64,000 nt of DNA from Sialis fuliginosa (GCA_961205875.1 OY540809.1:30702267-30766266), one strand, 5' to 3'; shown: positions 46,590-58,610, numbered from the stretch's first letter. Made by a program: numbers and translations. The notes: a model not told the origin generated them from the letters alone.

Positions 46590-47545
46590 CATAATAATAT
46601 ATCAGTGAAAATAAAAATAATGATGAGGTAAGATAATTCTGAAATAATATATACAAAAACCTCATTAAATTTCTAATATATAGTATATACATATACTGAC
46701 GAGTATAATAAATTGATTGAAAAAATATAACTTACTTTTATGAACAAATTACTTTTCTCACAAACTAGATTTGATTAATAGAAGAACATCTTCATGTAAT
46801 ATAATTTCTGTGTTAGAAGCAAAACTGGAATTGAATCTGTTCACACATATATACACAAACGTAATATGTATGTGTGCATATATACATACTACTGCATACA
46901 TATATCCAAAGGGAACAGGTATAACTTTTTATCATTTCAAAGACGTATTCCCATATCGCTGACGCCTCTTAAAATTCTATAAGCCTCGCAAATCTAAGAG
47001 ATTGCTCAAACTGAAAATTTTACTGGTATGTAAGATATAAAAGTTCGAAAATATTATGATGAGCAAATATGCCGCATATAGAGGTGGTTATTTATATGTA
47101 TAAGAGTTTGTATTTGTATTATTTAATGCTGTTTTATTCGTTATATGCTGAAAGATATTCGTGAGTCTTTCAGAAGCTAAAATAACTAAGTAAACATACT
47201 TAACAAATAAATACTAATGCTTCGTAAACGAACTTATTTTTATAATTATAGTTTGTTTCTCGATTTCTAATCATAAGGCACGTTATTATAGCTATTATTT
47301 CCGATAACGATTTGTTAACATTTTTTTGGATAGAGCAAAAAGCACATTTATAACTGTTTATAGAGGAGAGTGGAGTAATCACGAACGTTTTATATCATAT
47401 TTCATCTAATAATTTATTAAAATAAAAGCCATGTATTAACTGATATGCAATTAATATAAATGTGTTTAAGTGATGCTCAAGTAAACCTCGATCAAACACT
47501 ATTTGATGTCATTCGTATTGTTTATTATATGATCCTAATATCAAA
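46590..47545. other. No recognisable feature
   Basis: AT-rich; short open frames lack coding character. Confidence 0.45.
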
Positions 47546-47548
47546 ATA

Positions 47549-48428
47549 TCTGCCTTGGGAACCACGGGACTTTCTTATACGTAATCCTAACAGTGAATTG
47601 TATACTTGATTCTTTGTTTATTAAAACATTTCTAACAAGCTTACATGATAGAACAAAATGAATAATATAGGTAATATTATTCTCTCCATTATATAACAAG
47701 TGATTTTTTAACGTAATAACTGAAAACGGATGTTTATTCTTGTAAATTTTTGGATTTTTGAATTATTTTTGAAATAAGAAAAAAATGTTTTATATAACAA
47801 ATGTCGAATATGTTATTATCTATAATTTATTCCCCATACATTTTTTTCCCAACATTAATGATTTAGCCAGAAAGATTTTTTTAAATTATTTAGATTCACC
47901 TACTGTTCACTCTCAGTATTACGTATAAGAAAGTTCCATGGTACTTATGGCAAACACACACACTGTTCATTCTCTGTAATAAGTATAAGAAAGTCCCATG
48001 ACACTCATGGCAGATATTTCTCCTCTGTTATTAACCATTTGAATTATAATATTTTTTTTTTAAATTCGTTTTTACGAAAAAATGAATAGAACATAAATTA
48101 TAGATATTGATATTACCTACAATTTTTAACTTGCCCATTTTTCTCTATTTTGCACTTTTTCAGAGTAATTTGAAAAATTCCGTATTCTGTTGAAAGATCG
48201 TTTTCAAAAATAGGACGTTTTCTTCCCAGACAAAAATTAATCTTAAATATAAAATTTCACCCTTCTACGATTTGTCGTATTTGAGTTACAGCGCTTACAG
48301 ACCGACAGACAGACAGACACACATACATCATGGCGAAAATAGTCAGAATGATTTAGGGAAGGTCAAAATAGATAATTCCATCAAAATCCGGAGTTCGAAA
48401 AAGATCGACTTCACTATACTTACTTATA
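47549..48428 (-). repeat. Family A dispersed repeat, copy 3
   Basis: Closest in structure to copy 2. It has the end block ATATCTGCCTTGGGAACC, ACTTTCTTATACGTAATC, an inverted end block at 47915-48030, AATAGAACATAAATTATAGA, a GACA-repeat near 48303 and GATAATTCCATCAAAATCC near its 5' end. Confidence 0.65.
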
Positions 48429-48489
48429 TTAATGTATATTTCATATAAATGGTATAAGAAAGTAAAAATCCAACGGAATTAGGTCTATA

Positions 48490-48842
48490 ATAACAATTTC
48501 TCAGCTGTTTTAAAAATCTCATTGTTGACAGCCATAGTGAGCCATATTAGCCACCTTTGACTGGTATTGTGTATTAAATAAATTAAAATATGTTGTTTTT
48601 TTTCATAAACAAAAAGGCTATAAGTAAATCAATTGTTTTTTTTAAATATTGTTGTTGATAGCCATAGCCATCTTTGGCTTGTATTGTGTATTAAATAAAT
48701 AAAATGTCTTTTTTTTATTAATACAATAGTTAATTCATGCTACGTTAGCTTAAAGTAAATTTTCAGTTGTTTTTAAATCTTATTGTTGATTGTCATAGCC
48801 ATCTTTGGATCATACAATGTATTAAATAAATAAGAAATACTT
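48490..48842 (+). repeat. Three tandem ~130-bp units
   Basis: The block ATTGTTGA.AG.CATAG.. CATCTTTGGCTTGTATTGTG then TATTAAATAAAT occurs at about 48522, 48648 and 48781, diverged but in the same order. Confidence 0.7.
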
Positions 48843-49560
48843 TTTGATCATTTTTTTAGATATTTTGAAAAGTAAGTGCATCAAGTTGCATATCATTGAA
48901 AAGGTAATAAAATCTTCTGTTCAAAAATTACAAAATTTCATATTGCTCCTATTTAAGAAAACATAAGTTAGTCTCATATCTCAAAAACTACGAAATTTCT
49001 GAAAATTAAAAAAATATTTCTAAATAGACAATACTAAACCTTACAGCATTTATTCGAAACATTTTTTAAAATTTCAAGTCGCTTAAGAAATATTCACGAT
49101 AGAAAAATTCGGACTAAAATGGTTTTTGGCTAATATCTAGTAGGCTATGAAATTTTTGTGAAATGTAAATACACCATTGAACTGTCCCCTTTTAAAGGTA
49201 ACTTTTCTCTCATTAAACCGAATCTCTATTTCTTATAGTTTCCGAGATTCCCATACTGTCCCCTGTTATTTAGACATCCTGTATATGGTATAAGAAAGTA
49301 AAAAATAAAGAAGAAACGAAGATGTTGATAAAGAAAATAACTATTTTTGTTATTGTAATGAAAAATACCAAGATCCTCGTGTTAAAGACTGGATAATGCG
49401 CTAAGTATAAGTGCAATTTATGGTCACATGATTAGTGTACCAGTGGTCAAAGTACATCCAGAGGCTTTCGCTGCGACTTTTGTACCAATTAAGTTTAAAT
49501 ATCTCACTGTTCGTGGTTACTCCATGCTTGTTGAGTAATCGCGATCACCTACGGTTTTTT
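48843..49560. other. Mostly unassigned; one CCTGTATA-type element end near 49285
   Basis: TTATTTAGACATCCTGTATA looks like the right end of a TA-inserting element of the CAGGAT type; no left partner was found. Confidence 0.3.
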
Positions 49561-50542
49561 AGGTTTCCGTAGAAAACTAGGAAACCGTATAGTTTCGCCA
49601 TGTCCGTCCGTCCGTCCGTCCTCAAAAATTTTAAGCCGATTAAGATGAAATTTGGTATACAGACGAAGACTGATAACCCAACAACAGAAATGATAATATT
49701 TTTGAAAAAAAAAATTTTTTGGGCCCCCTTTCCATAGACTGAAAAGTATTTTCAAAAAAAATTTTTCACTTAATCCATTAAGTGGGGAGTCTTTAGATAG
49801 GTCTCCTAAAATGCAATAAAAAATGCAATATGACATTTTGATTTTAACCCTTCAGTCACGATATAATTGCGTTCAAAGTCGTGATAAAAGCGTCCCCCCC
49901 CAGCCTAATTTCTAAACTATCAATTTAAAAAATCTGAAAAAATTCATAAATGTAGCCATTAATTAGTACTTCCACTGAAAATTATAACGAACACTGTCAA
50001 AATTATTTTGGCCCTCACTCCCATTGACTGAAAAATGAACACAATTTTTTTTCACATATCCCATTGAATGTGATGTCATTGGATAGATATCCTAAAATGC
50101 AACAAAAAATGTTAAATGATCTTTTGATTTTAACCCTTCAGTCACGATATATTTGCATTTAAATGTCGTTATCAGAGCGCCCCCCTCCCCTTAATTTCTA
50201 AACTATCTTTTCAAAAAATCTGAAAAAAATTTAGAATGTAGTTTTTATTAGTACTTCCACTGAAAATTATAACGAACACTGTCAAAATAATTTTGGACCC
50301 CCTCCCATAGACTGAAAATTGTTCTCAAATTTTTTTTCACTTAACCAATTGAGTGGGGTATCTTTAGATAGGTCTCCTAAAATGCAACAAAAAATGTTAT
50401 ATGACCTTTTGATTTTAACCCTTCAGTCACGATATATTTGCATTTAAATGTCGTTATCAGAGCGTCCGTTGAAATAATTTTTGTTTATAAATCGTAATGA
50501 CTACGGAAACCTATCATGTGCGTGCCCAACACACACTTGGCC
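49561..50542 (+). repeat. Family B element, copy 2
   Basis: Complete 5' hairpin AGGTTTCCGTAGAAAACTAG..GAAACC, (GTCC)4, three internal units (about 49730, 50010, 50300), end ACTACGGAAACCTA, hairpin GTGCGTG/CACACAC, TTGGCCATTTTATTT. The last unit is fused to the end after TATCAGAGCGTCCG, by an internal deletion relative to B1 and B3. Confidence 0.85.
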
Positions 50543-50889
50543 ATTTTATTTAAATGTTAATTTTGTTCTTATATTTTATTAAAATTGATAATGAAAATTT
50601 ATAACTAATGAATTATATAATAATAATATACAATGATTTCTTACTTAGGTTTTCATTTATTTGATTTTTCCCTTAGGTGTTCGTAACTACCACACTCTCC
50701 ACTATTATTTTATCTATAAATAAATACACATATATTTTTGTTTGTATAACTATTGTTGTACGCTAACGGAAGTTGTATAGAATTTCAGGAAATAAATTTT
50801 AGATGAGAAAATATCAACTATTCTAATACGTTTAATACCCGTATAGGTTGCTGTAGGTATTTATACAGTGTATTCCAAGTTGATTAAGC
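50543..50889. other. No recognisable feature
   Basis: AT-rich. Confidence 0.45.
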
Positions 50890-51086
50890 CATAGGAAATT
50901 TAACATGGTGACAATTAGAAGTGTTGTGGTAATCATTGATCGAATTTAACGATGTGTCATTGGTGAATTTTGAAATGCCGCCACAAAATTTAGTAAAATT
51001 GTCATTAGTATTTTGTTTTCAATTTTATATCTGCCAAAAAATATTATTATAATTTTATCTAGGATGCTTACTTTAATTTCATTAAT

Positions 51087-53096
51087 GAGTCATTCCATGT
51101 CAAATCAACACAATTTTAATGAAAAATTTACCTCACCATCTCATATTTTCATGAAATTTGGTACAATTGTACTATTCATTTAGACTTGGAAAAATATCAA
51201 ATTTTATTGAGATATGTCTACTGGTTTTGAAATTACAGCTATGTAAAGTTTTCAAAAATTGGTCAAAAACCGTGATGGAAAATTTTTGAAATGCTCTGGA
51301 AGCTGATCTAATTAACTTAGAGAACTGGGCGGGGTGTCATTTTACAGTATATTTTACACCGATTCCAATGATATACAACACAATATGGGTTAAGAAAAAA
51401 AATGTTTTCAAAATCAAAGTCAAAATTTTGATTTTTAATTTCACAACAAGTACGGTTTCAAAAATTTTCAAATTAATACCAAACATAGTCATTATAGTTG
51501 TAAATCACCTGGCAAAATATAAATGTGGGATGACAATGGATTCTATGTTAAAATAATTTAAGACTGAAGCTCGAATTTAAAAATCGCTCTGTATTTCGAC
51601 TGTGAAAAATTCAACAATGCTAAAATGTATACTTTCATGAACATGAACACTAATATGAAGTAACAATACATTACTAAATTCAAAATGTGCTATTTTTTGA
51701 CACAGAAGCATGGCCCTCGCATTACCACGGGCCCCCCAACTGGAATTGTTGCGAGCCCCTTAAGAATTTTTTTTTCGACCATACAGGTTTATTTGAACGA
51801 CCTTTTTTAAGGTCTTTAAATAGAAAAAATAAATAATATCAAAGTTTATTTTTTAGGCCTTTCAATTCAAAATTTTAATTCATAAATTCATAATTCATTT
51901 TCAAGAATAACATTAATTCTCCCAGTCGGGATCACAGGATTTACTTTTGTATATATTTTTAATTATAACTGAAGATATTTTGTAGTATTGTTGATTTATT
52001 TGCAACAAGCTTACTTACTTCAAAAATGATGAAAGCTAATAGTTTTATTTATTTATTTTTAATTCAAACTAAAGTCGATCCCATAAGGTTACCACATACA
52101 GCTACATGTCATTGTATGCGTGAATAGTTTGACATTAACAAATTGGAATTTTGAAACTTGGATTACTGGTACTTAAAATATAACAATACAGCTTTTTATT
52201 ACATTGAACTAGCTACTATGTCATGTGTAAAATTTACCAATTTAGGCCTAACATTTTTTTAATAGCATAAATATTTCCTGTATACACAGTGATTTTTAAA
52301 TTCGAGCTTCAGTCTTAAATTATTTTATCATTGAACCCATTATCATCCCACATTTATATTTTGACAGGTGATTCACAACTATAATGACTATTCTTGGTAT
52401 TAATTTGAAAAGTTTTGAAAACGTAAAAAATTTTTTTCGTAACAATTCCAGTTGGGAGGCCCGTGGTAATGCGAGGGCCATGCTTCTGTGGCAAAAAATA
52501 GCCCATTTTGAATTTAGTAATGTATTGTTACTTCATATTAGTGTTCATGTTCATGCAAGTATACATTTTAGCATTGTTGAATTTTTCACAGTCGAAATAC
52601 AGAGCGATTTTTAAATTCGAGCTTCAGTCTTAAATTATTTTAACATAGAATCCATTGTCATCCCACATTTATATTTTGCCAGGTGATTCACAACTATAAT
52701 GACTATGTTTGGTATTAATTTGAAAATTTTTGAAACCGTACTTGTTGTGAAATTAAAAATCAAAATTTTGACCTTGATTTTGAAAACATTTTTTTTCTTA
52801 ACCCATATTGTGTTGTATATCATTGGAATCGGTGTGAAATATGCTGTAAAATGACACCCCGCCCAGTTCTCTAAGTCAATTAGATCAGCTTCCAGAGCAT
52901 TTCAAAAATTTTCCATCACGGTTTTTTTATCAATTTTTGAAAACTTTACATAGCTGTAATTTCAAAACCAGTAGACATATCTCAATAAAATTTGATATTT
53001 TTCTAAGTCTAAATGAATAGTACAATTGTGCCAAATTTCATGAAAATCTGAGATGGTGAGGTTTATACCCTGTGTTGATTTGACATGGAATGACTC
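51087..53096. mobile_element. Foldback S2 with 4-bp TAAT duplication, nested in S1
   Basis: Ends GAGTCATTCCATGTCAAATC and the complement; TAAT on both sides (51083-51086, 53097-53100). Arms of roughly 650 bp. Within the right half, 52290-52440 repeats part of the arm in direct order (GCTCGAATTTAAAAATC block present again), so one arm segment is duplicated. Confidence 0.9.
51368..51556 (+). other. Mirrored 62-codon open frame in left arm of S2
   Basis: Begins MIYNTIWVKKKNVFK and ends MTMDSMLK. The right arm (52635-52823, minus) encodes exactly the same 62 residues; the only two base differences I see (AAA/AAG, GTA/GTG) are synonymous. The product is Ile/Lys/Val-rich with no motif I know. Two differences are too few to prove selection. 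Confidence 0.25.
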
Positions 53097-53264
53097 TAAT
53101 GTATTTTATTCTTTATTTAAGTTGAAAACAAAATACTGTTGATTAATTTAAAATTTATCAGTTACTTTAGAGGCGGCATTTCAAAATGCACCAATCACAC
53201 ATCGTTAAAATTGACCAAAGGCTACTACAACACTTCTAATTGTCCCCATGTTAAATTTCCTATG

Positions 53265-54235
53265 TATGTACTTCAACAGTAAATTGATCAAATGTGTGTT
53301 TATATTTTATTTATGAGTTATTTTTAAAGATATTTTATTTTCATAAAATAAAAGTTAAAAATTAATTTGAATAATTGTTTAAAATTTAAAAAAATTCATA
53401 CTCATTATATCAGTAAATTCACACCACAATTAAAATCCAAATGAAAAAATAATACAAAGAAAAATATAGAAACAGAACAGTACAGAACTCATTATGAATT
53501 CTATCTATGTATTGCTTTGGTAGTCTAAAGGCGTTTCATATATCAAAGTAAATGTTCTGGGAACATTAGTTACCCGTCGCTAAGGACTCTATTAACTGTT
53601 AGACGGTGCTAGATACAATTTCTTAAAGAACTTCTGATGAAAATAAATAGAATCTGGATAGAGAACCGTATTAAAAAAGTAAATAGTAATATTTTACTAT
53701 TATAAGTATATAAAATACACAAATATTAATTTTTATCTATAAATATGAATACTAATAAAAATTTGTTATGAAATTAAAAGGCAGTTTATTGCTTAAAAAA
53801 CCTGGTTTGATTCTTAACAATAGATCTAAAATAGTTGTGAAACTTTAAAGAGTAAAAATATTTACAATAAATATTAAAAATATAGATTGATAATATTGAT
53901 CCAAAAAATTAATAATGTGGTTTTGTAATAGAATGAATGTTTGTTACTTTTTATACAGCCTGTATTTATATGTACATATAACGTCTATAAACGACGTTCT
54001 CAAATATATATGTACAAGAATGAATTCACACAATAAGATACTGATATGAATATCATTTCAACTTAGAAAATTCTATTTGCAAAAAATGACGAACTTCAAT
54101 TTATTCTTATGTAGAGAGAAATGTTTATTTGTAAAGAATAAAGCGTAAACTCTTTTTTGAGAACGTCGACATACCGCAATAAAATTTAGTAAGATTTACA
54201 TATTACAGAAGTTCTAAATTTTATTTTATTTTTTA
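53265..54235. other. No recognisable feature
   Basis: Very AT-rich. Confidence 0.45.
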
Positions 54236-54375
54236 ACTAGCTGTTACTCGCGACTTCGTCCGCGTGGAATTTGTATTTTTGTATCTAATTAATATTTCGG
54301 GGTACAAAATAGATGCAAAAAGGTAACAAACAGAGTAGAAGTACTCTAGCATTTATATTATTAGTATGGATATTA
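54236..54375 (+). mobile_element. Short RTE-like/SINE-like element
   Basis: Head AACTAGCTGTTACTCGCGAC then TTCGTCCGCGTGG, tail CATTTATATTATTAGTATGG. This is the same family as 1966-2137, with a better-preserved head and a deleted middle. Confidence 0.55.
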
Positions 54376-54589
54376 TGGATTTTAATTTACGGTGATGTGA
54401 TGTTGAAATAACTTTGAATATTTATATTGTGATTGGTTAAAAATATTTTGGTATCTGTAAATCGTGCACTATTTTAAATATTGTAAAGTTTACATCTACT
54501 ATATTATATGTAATACAACTATCAAAGGCAATATGTTTTTGGATAAATATTGATAAAAATATTAACTGGTATATTTATAAATACATTTT

Positions 54590-54990
54590 ATTAGGTACTG
54601 GCGCATTGGACCCGGTGTTGCAATAATCATGGCCACCCAACATACCCACCAACATGCTCACAACACACGGCTCACTGCAAATTGTTTTTTTTTCCGAAGT
54701 ATTTGAAAGAGACGTGATCATAGTGCCTAAATTAATAAAATATTGAAACCGTGAATTATAGAATTCCTTATGCCATGGCTACAATTATGTTTTTATATAA
54801 ATGACAGTTGTATGTTGTGACATCATGGAAACAAAACACAACTTGATAAAGATTTTTTAGTCTTTTGATGTTAAATCTTAGGTTTTCATAAAATATGAAT
54901 AGTCACGAACATGCACAGAAAAATGATCTAACTATTGGTGAATACCGCATTGAAATCGGTTCTACAATTCCCGAGTCTCTAAACCTATGA
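54590..54990 (+). repeat. Retroposon fragment with GGACCCGGTGTTGC head and RTE-like tail
   Basis: Head GGCGCATTGGACCCGGTG resembles the minus-strand repeats at 11872 and 12130. At 54938, ATTGGTGAATACCGCATTG then AAATCGGTT matches the tail at 32550. The middle is unassigned. Confidence 0.4.
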
Positions 54991-55415
54991 AATGATATTG
55001 TACTCTATGTTTAGTTTAACTAAAGTAGATCATTTCTTTTAATTGTAAGCTTTATAATCGATAATTTCTACAAAACCATCCAAAGAAGCAATATTTCAAC
55101 TGAATGCAGAATTAGTTGAAGAGGTTTTTGACTTTAACCTTCAACTGCAAATTTCTTTGACGCGAAACCTTTTACCCTTGACACGAAAGTATTCAAAACA
55201 AGAACACAAAGACACTAGAGAGCATAGCCAATAAATAAAAGTCAGCAAATTTCCGAAAGAGATGTTGTATCTTGATTCGTCATGCTTCTGTCTGACTTTA
55301 CAGTTAAGACGATGTTAGTGTCATCTGGTGACATTTATTATTACGAAAAAAAATATATGTTATCCTAATTTGACATTTCTAAATTTAATTAATTTTTCGA
55401 CTGACATGAGTATAA

Positions 55416-56330
55416 CAGTAAGGTATAGTCGCGAAATGCTGTCCCTTTTTTAAAATTCTATATATTTTATATTTTTTGAGATATATATATCAAAAAAAGC
55501 AGTATTATCAACGATTTATACCTTTATTTGAAATTGTTATCAAACTTACCAATCAGTTTGACTATACTTTGTAAGCTTAGCTTCGACAAAAACAAGTCAT
55601 ATTTCTAAAATAATATTTGGGTTCCAAATATCGTCCCCGGGGACGAAATCAGGATTATGAACATTATTACATAATCATCGTAACATATCATCACATAACA
55701 ATAAAAGTATTATGAAAAATGTCGAAAGACAATTGCAGATATATTAAAAAAAATTATGACAAATATACATTTCATTAAGTTTCAAAGCCTTAAATTGAAA
55801 AATCAGATCTCAAGGCAGGCAGAGTTTATAAATTTTGGACTCTTTTTTTCTACGTTGTTGATGGTTCTACGATAGAGACACTGGTCTCAAGTAATTTGAA
55901 AATAAAACTTTATTGAAAAAGTAACAAACAGAGTTACAAATAATTAAACGGTGCCAATAACAATAGTTCCTAATATCGTCCCTGGAACGTTGGGGGGCGA
56001 TATTAGGATTTTTCTATCGAATTTGAAATTTAATTTTTTTAATGAAACGGATACAGAACTTTATTTTTTTGCATTATCATTAATCATTAGAAATAACGAA
56101 AGATATATTGAGATTTTATGTTAACTACAATGTATATATATTTCTAATATAACTGTGAAAAATATTTAATGAACAAAAGAAAAACTTTTTATCGTCACCT
56201 TCAAAATTATCAAAATGGCCGTGAAACGTTAAGTATTTTTAGTTCCAGAAACTGATTTGAGATGATACTGGTTATTTTCGAAGGGACGAAATTAGGATTG
56301 GGGTTGAAATTTGGCGACTTTACCTTATTG
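55416..56330. mobile_element. 915-bp element with imperfect inverted ends and TAA duplication
   Basis: Ends CAGTAAGGTATAGTCGCG and the complement of CAATAAGGTAAAGTCGCC; TAA on both sides (55413-55415, 56331-56333). The interior repeats the phrase ATCGTCCC..GGACGA.AT.AGGATT at about 55630, 55973 and 56285. The 3-bp TAA target fits PIF/Harbinger, but the ends are not standard. No transposase. Confidence 0.6.
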
Positions 56331-56907
56331 TAATAGTTATTTTACATTATTTCTGTTTATTCAGGATTTAATGATCACTGATATTTTTTGCGCCAGTAAT
56401 ACCAGTAGAAAGATTTTGGTTTGCTTTTGCTAATGAACAAATTCTTTATAAAAACGTGCATTAGTTAAAAGAATCACATAAAAAATTAAGTACCGAATTT
56501 TAATTTTATTCAAACATTTTTTGTTATTATACTCATTTTTACAAGTATTTATAAGGTCATAGAAGCAAATAAGGCCCCCCTTACATAATTAAAAATGCTA
56601 TATTTCGGGTAATAAGTAATTTACATTATAAAGGCTATGTTAATGGTAAACTTTGGTTTATTATTAATCTAAAGAAGTATAAAAACCAACTTTTCTTAAA
56701 TGATTTTTAATATATCTTAAAAAAATTAACTTTGGGCCTTATTAAACTATGGTGGTATAATAAGTTCACTTTACTAAATTAAACATTTTCAAATAATTAT
56801 AATGTTATTTTGTATGGGAATTATGTTTTAATCAACATTTGGCGTAATGTTTGCTTAATTACAGCTAATAAATAAACAATTAATAATATTATTTTAACAT
56901 TTATTTT

Positions 56908-56993
56908 TTATCCATAACGTGCCGATGCTGCATCCATAGCAGCTGCTAAACTCTCGCCAGACCACGTTATTTCTTCGTTGTAGATGATTTTTT
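56908..56993 (-). pseudogene. psq-type helix-turn-helix fragment (transposase N-terminus?)
   Basis: The minus strand reads KIIYNEEITWSGESLAAAMD then AASARYG and a stop, followed within a few bases by AATAAA. The W..ESL..A..A pattern is that of psq/pogo DNA-binding domains, but the helix-turn-helix is incomplete. Its upstream end is cut exactly where family C starts (56994). Confidence 0.35.
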
Positions 56994-58106
56994 AGGGTTC
57001 CGAAGAAACCCTATTAATATCGCTTTGTCGTCCGTCCGTATGTCCGTCCGTCCGTCCGTCCGTCCTTTTCACTCAAAGCTAAATAGCTCGTAAACTATAT
57101 AAGCTAGAAACTTGAAATTTTTACTGAACATGTAAAATGACACCCTCTAGTAAAATATGTACAAATTTATTGAATAAATAATTTTTCAGGGGGGGGCAAT
57201 AAGGAGCTAAAGCTAGGTAAAAAAAATATTTTTTTTATACCAAGGCATGTGACACGTTAAAATGTATAACCAAACAAGCGGAATTTGACCCTTTTTTTAT
57301 TTTTTTTCTAAATCAAAAATGGTGCCTGTAGGGGGCTTTAAAGCAAATCCAAAAAAACAAAAAAATTGTATACCAAGACGTATATTTTACGTCATAATTT
57401 ACGTCTCAATTAGTAGAATATGCCCCTATTTTTTATTTTTTTTCTAACTCAAAAATGGCGCCTGTAGGGGGCTAAAAGCAGTATTTTATTTTGTCCCCCC
57501 CCCCCTATATCTCTGTAACTACGCGCTCAAAAAATCTCAAAAACATTTGGTAACGAGGCGTTGGTAGGATTACCAACGACAAATACTAAAGTCAACAATA
57601 TAATTTTAAATTTTGGAATAATAGGGAGGGGTGTAAGAGAATTTAAAATTTTTATTTTCATATCTAGGCATGTGATATGTCAAAATGTACATCTCAATTC
57701 GTAGAACATGACCATACTTTTTATTTTTTTTCTAACTCAAAAATGGCGCCTGTAGGGGGCTAAAAGCAGTGTTTTATTTTGTCCCCCCCCCCCCTCTATC
57801 TCTGTAACTACTGGCTCAAAAAATCTGAAAAAAATTTGGTAACGAGGCTTTGGTGGGACTACTAACGACAAATACTAAAGTCAACAATATAATTTTAAAT
57901 TTTGGAATTATAGGGAGGGGCGTCATAATTTTTTTTTTGATATCTAGGCATGTGGTATGTCAAAATATAGATCTCAATTAGTAGAACTTGACACTTTTTT
58001 ATATTTTAACTTTAACTTAAAATGCACCTGTAAGTGGTTCCAAACATTTCACGTAGTACGTACTTCGGAACCCTTATGGCATACACTCGTGTATGTCTTG
58101 CCGGAA
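56994..58106 (+). repeat. Family C element, copy 2
   Basis: Same hairpin, (GTCC)n start and 3' hairpin tail as copy 1, but longer: internal units with GGCGCCTGTAGGGGGC and a poly-C run recur at about 57330, 57460, 57750. Copy 1 has fewer units, so unit number varies between copies. Confidence 0.85.
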
Positions 58107-58412
58107 TTATTTATAGAACTATTAGTAAACAAAAATGACATATTACCAATCTAGAACAAAGTATATGATCATAAATTGTAATAAATAATAAAAAGTATAT
58201 ATTCGTCACCATTTTTCGCAACAAACTCAGTGGTACCGAAAAGTTAGCACGGCGAGAGACTTGTCGGTGTGTAGTTAGCTTTGTATAAGTACCTTCTATG
58301 TGTATATAAAAATCCAGACCGATCCAACTATTGCAAATGTGTTTTTTTTCACATGGACCTTATTATACACTGGGCCTTATTTGCCACAGGTACCTTAGAC
58401 CATAGGTGTCCA

Positions 58413-58607
58413 ACATTTTAAACCTTTTGGGCCGCATATCATAAACCCAATCTACCAAGGGCCGCACAAGACCCCCCCCCCACCTGAAATATTCAGTGTT
58501 CTAAAGAAACGTGTTTTGAGAAAACATTAGTTCAAAATACCTTAAAACAAATTTGCTCAATGTATTTACCCCCCCCCCCCGAATTTTTTTCTTACTACGC
58601 TACTGAA
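58413..58607. mobile_element. hAT-like MITE ends (unpaired)
   Basis: The left end ATAGGTGTCCAACATTTTAA then TTTTGGGCCGCA is of Charlie/hAT type. The right end ACTACGCTACTG belongs to the CAGTAGCGTA type. They do not pair, so two truncated MITEs probably adjoin, with C runs between. Confidence 0.35.
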
Positions 58608-58610
58608 ATC

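Larger units (their letters stand above)
50890..53264. repeat. Outer foldback S1, split by S2
   Basis: Outer arms 50890-51035 and 53118-53264 are inverted: CATAGGAAATTTAACATGG, ACAATTAGAAGTGTTGT, AACGATGTGT and TTTTGAAATGCCGCC with their complements. Without S2 its loop would be about 80 bases. The boundaries are approximate and no duplication was identified. Confidence 0.7.
56563..58385. mobile_element. Possible pogo-like remnant, split by family C
   Basis: GCAAATAAGGCCC near 56563 and its complement near 58380 form short inverted ends. Between them lie family C copy 2 and a psq-like helix-turn-helix fragment. Short ends and no certain duplication keep this tentative. Confidence 0.35.

Noticed and set aside
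48449-49305. 20-bp direct repeat (GGTATAAGAAAGTAAAAA) as a long target duplication around 48.47-49.29 kb
   Set aside because: GTATAAGAAAGT is the recurrent end core of family A, so two copies nearby are expected without an insertion.
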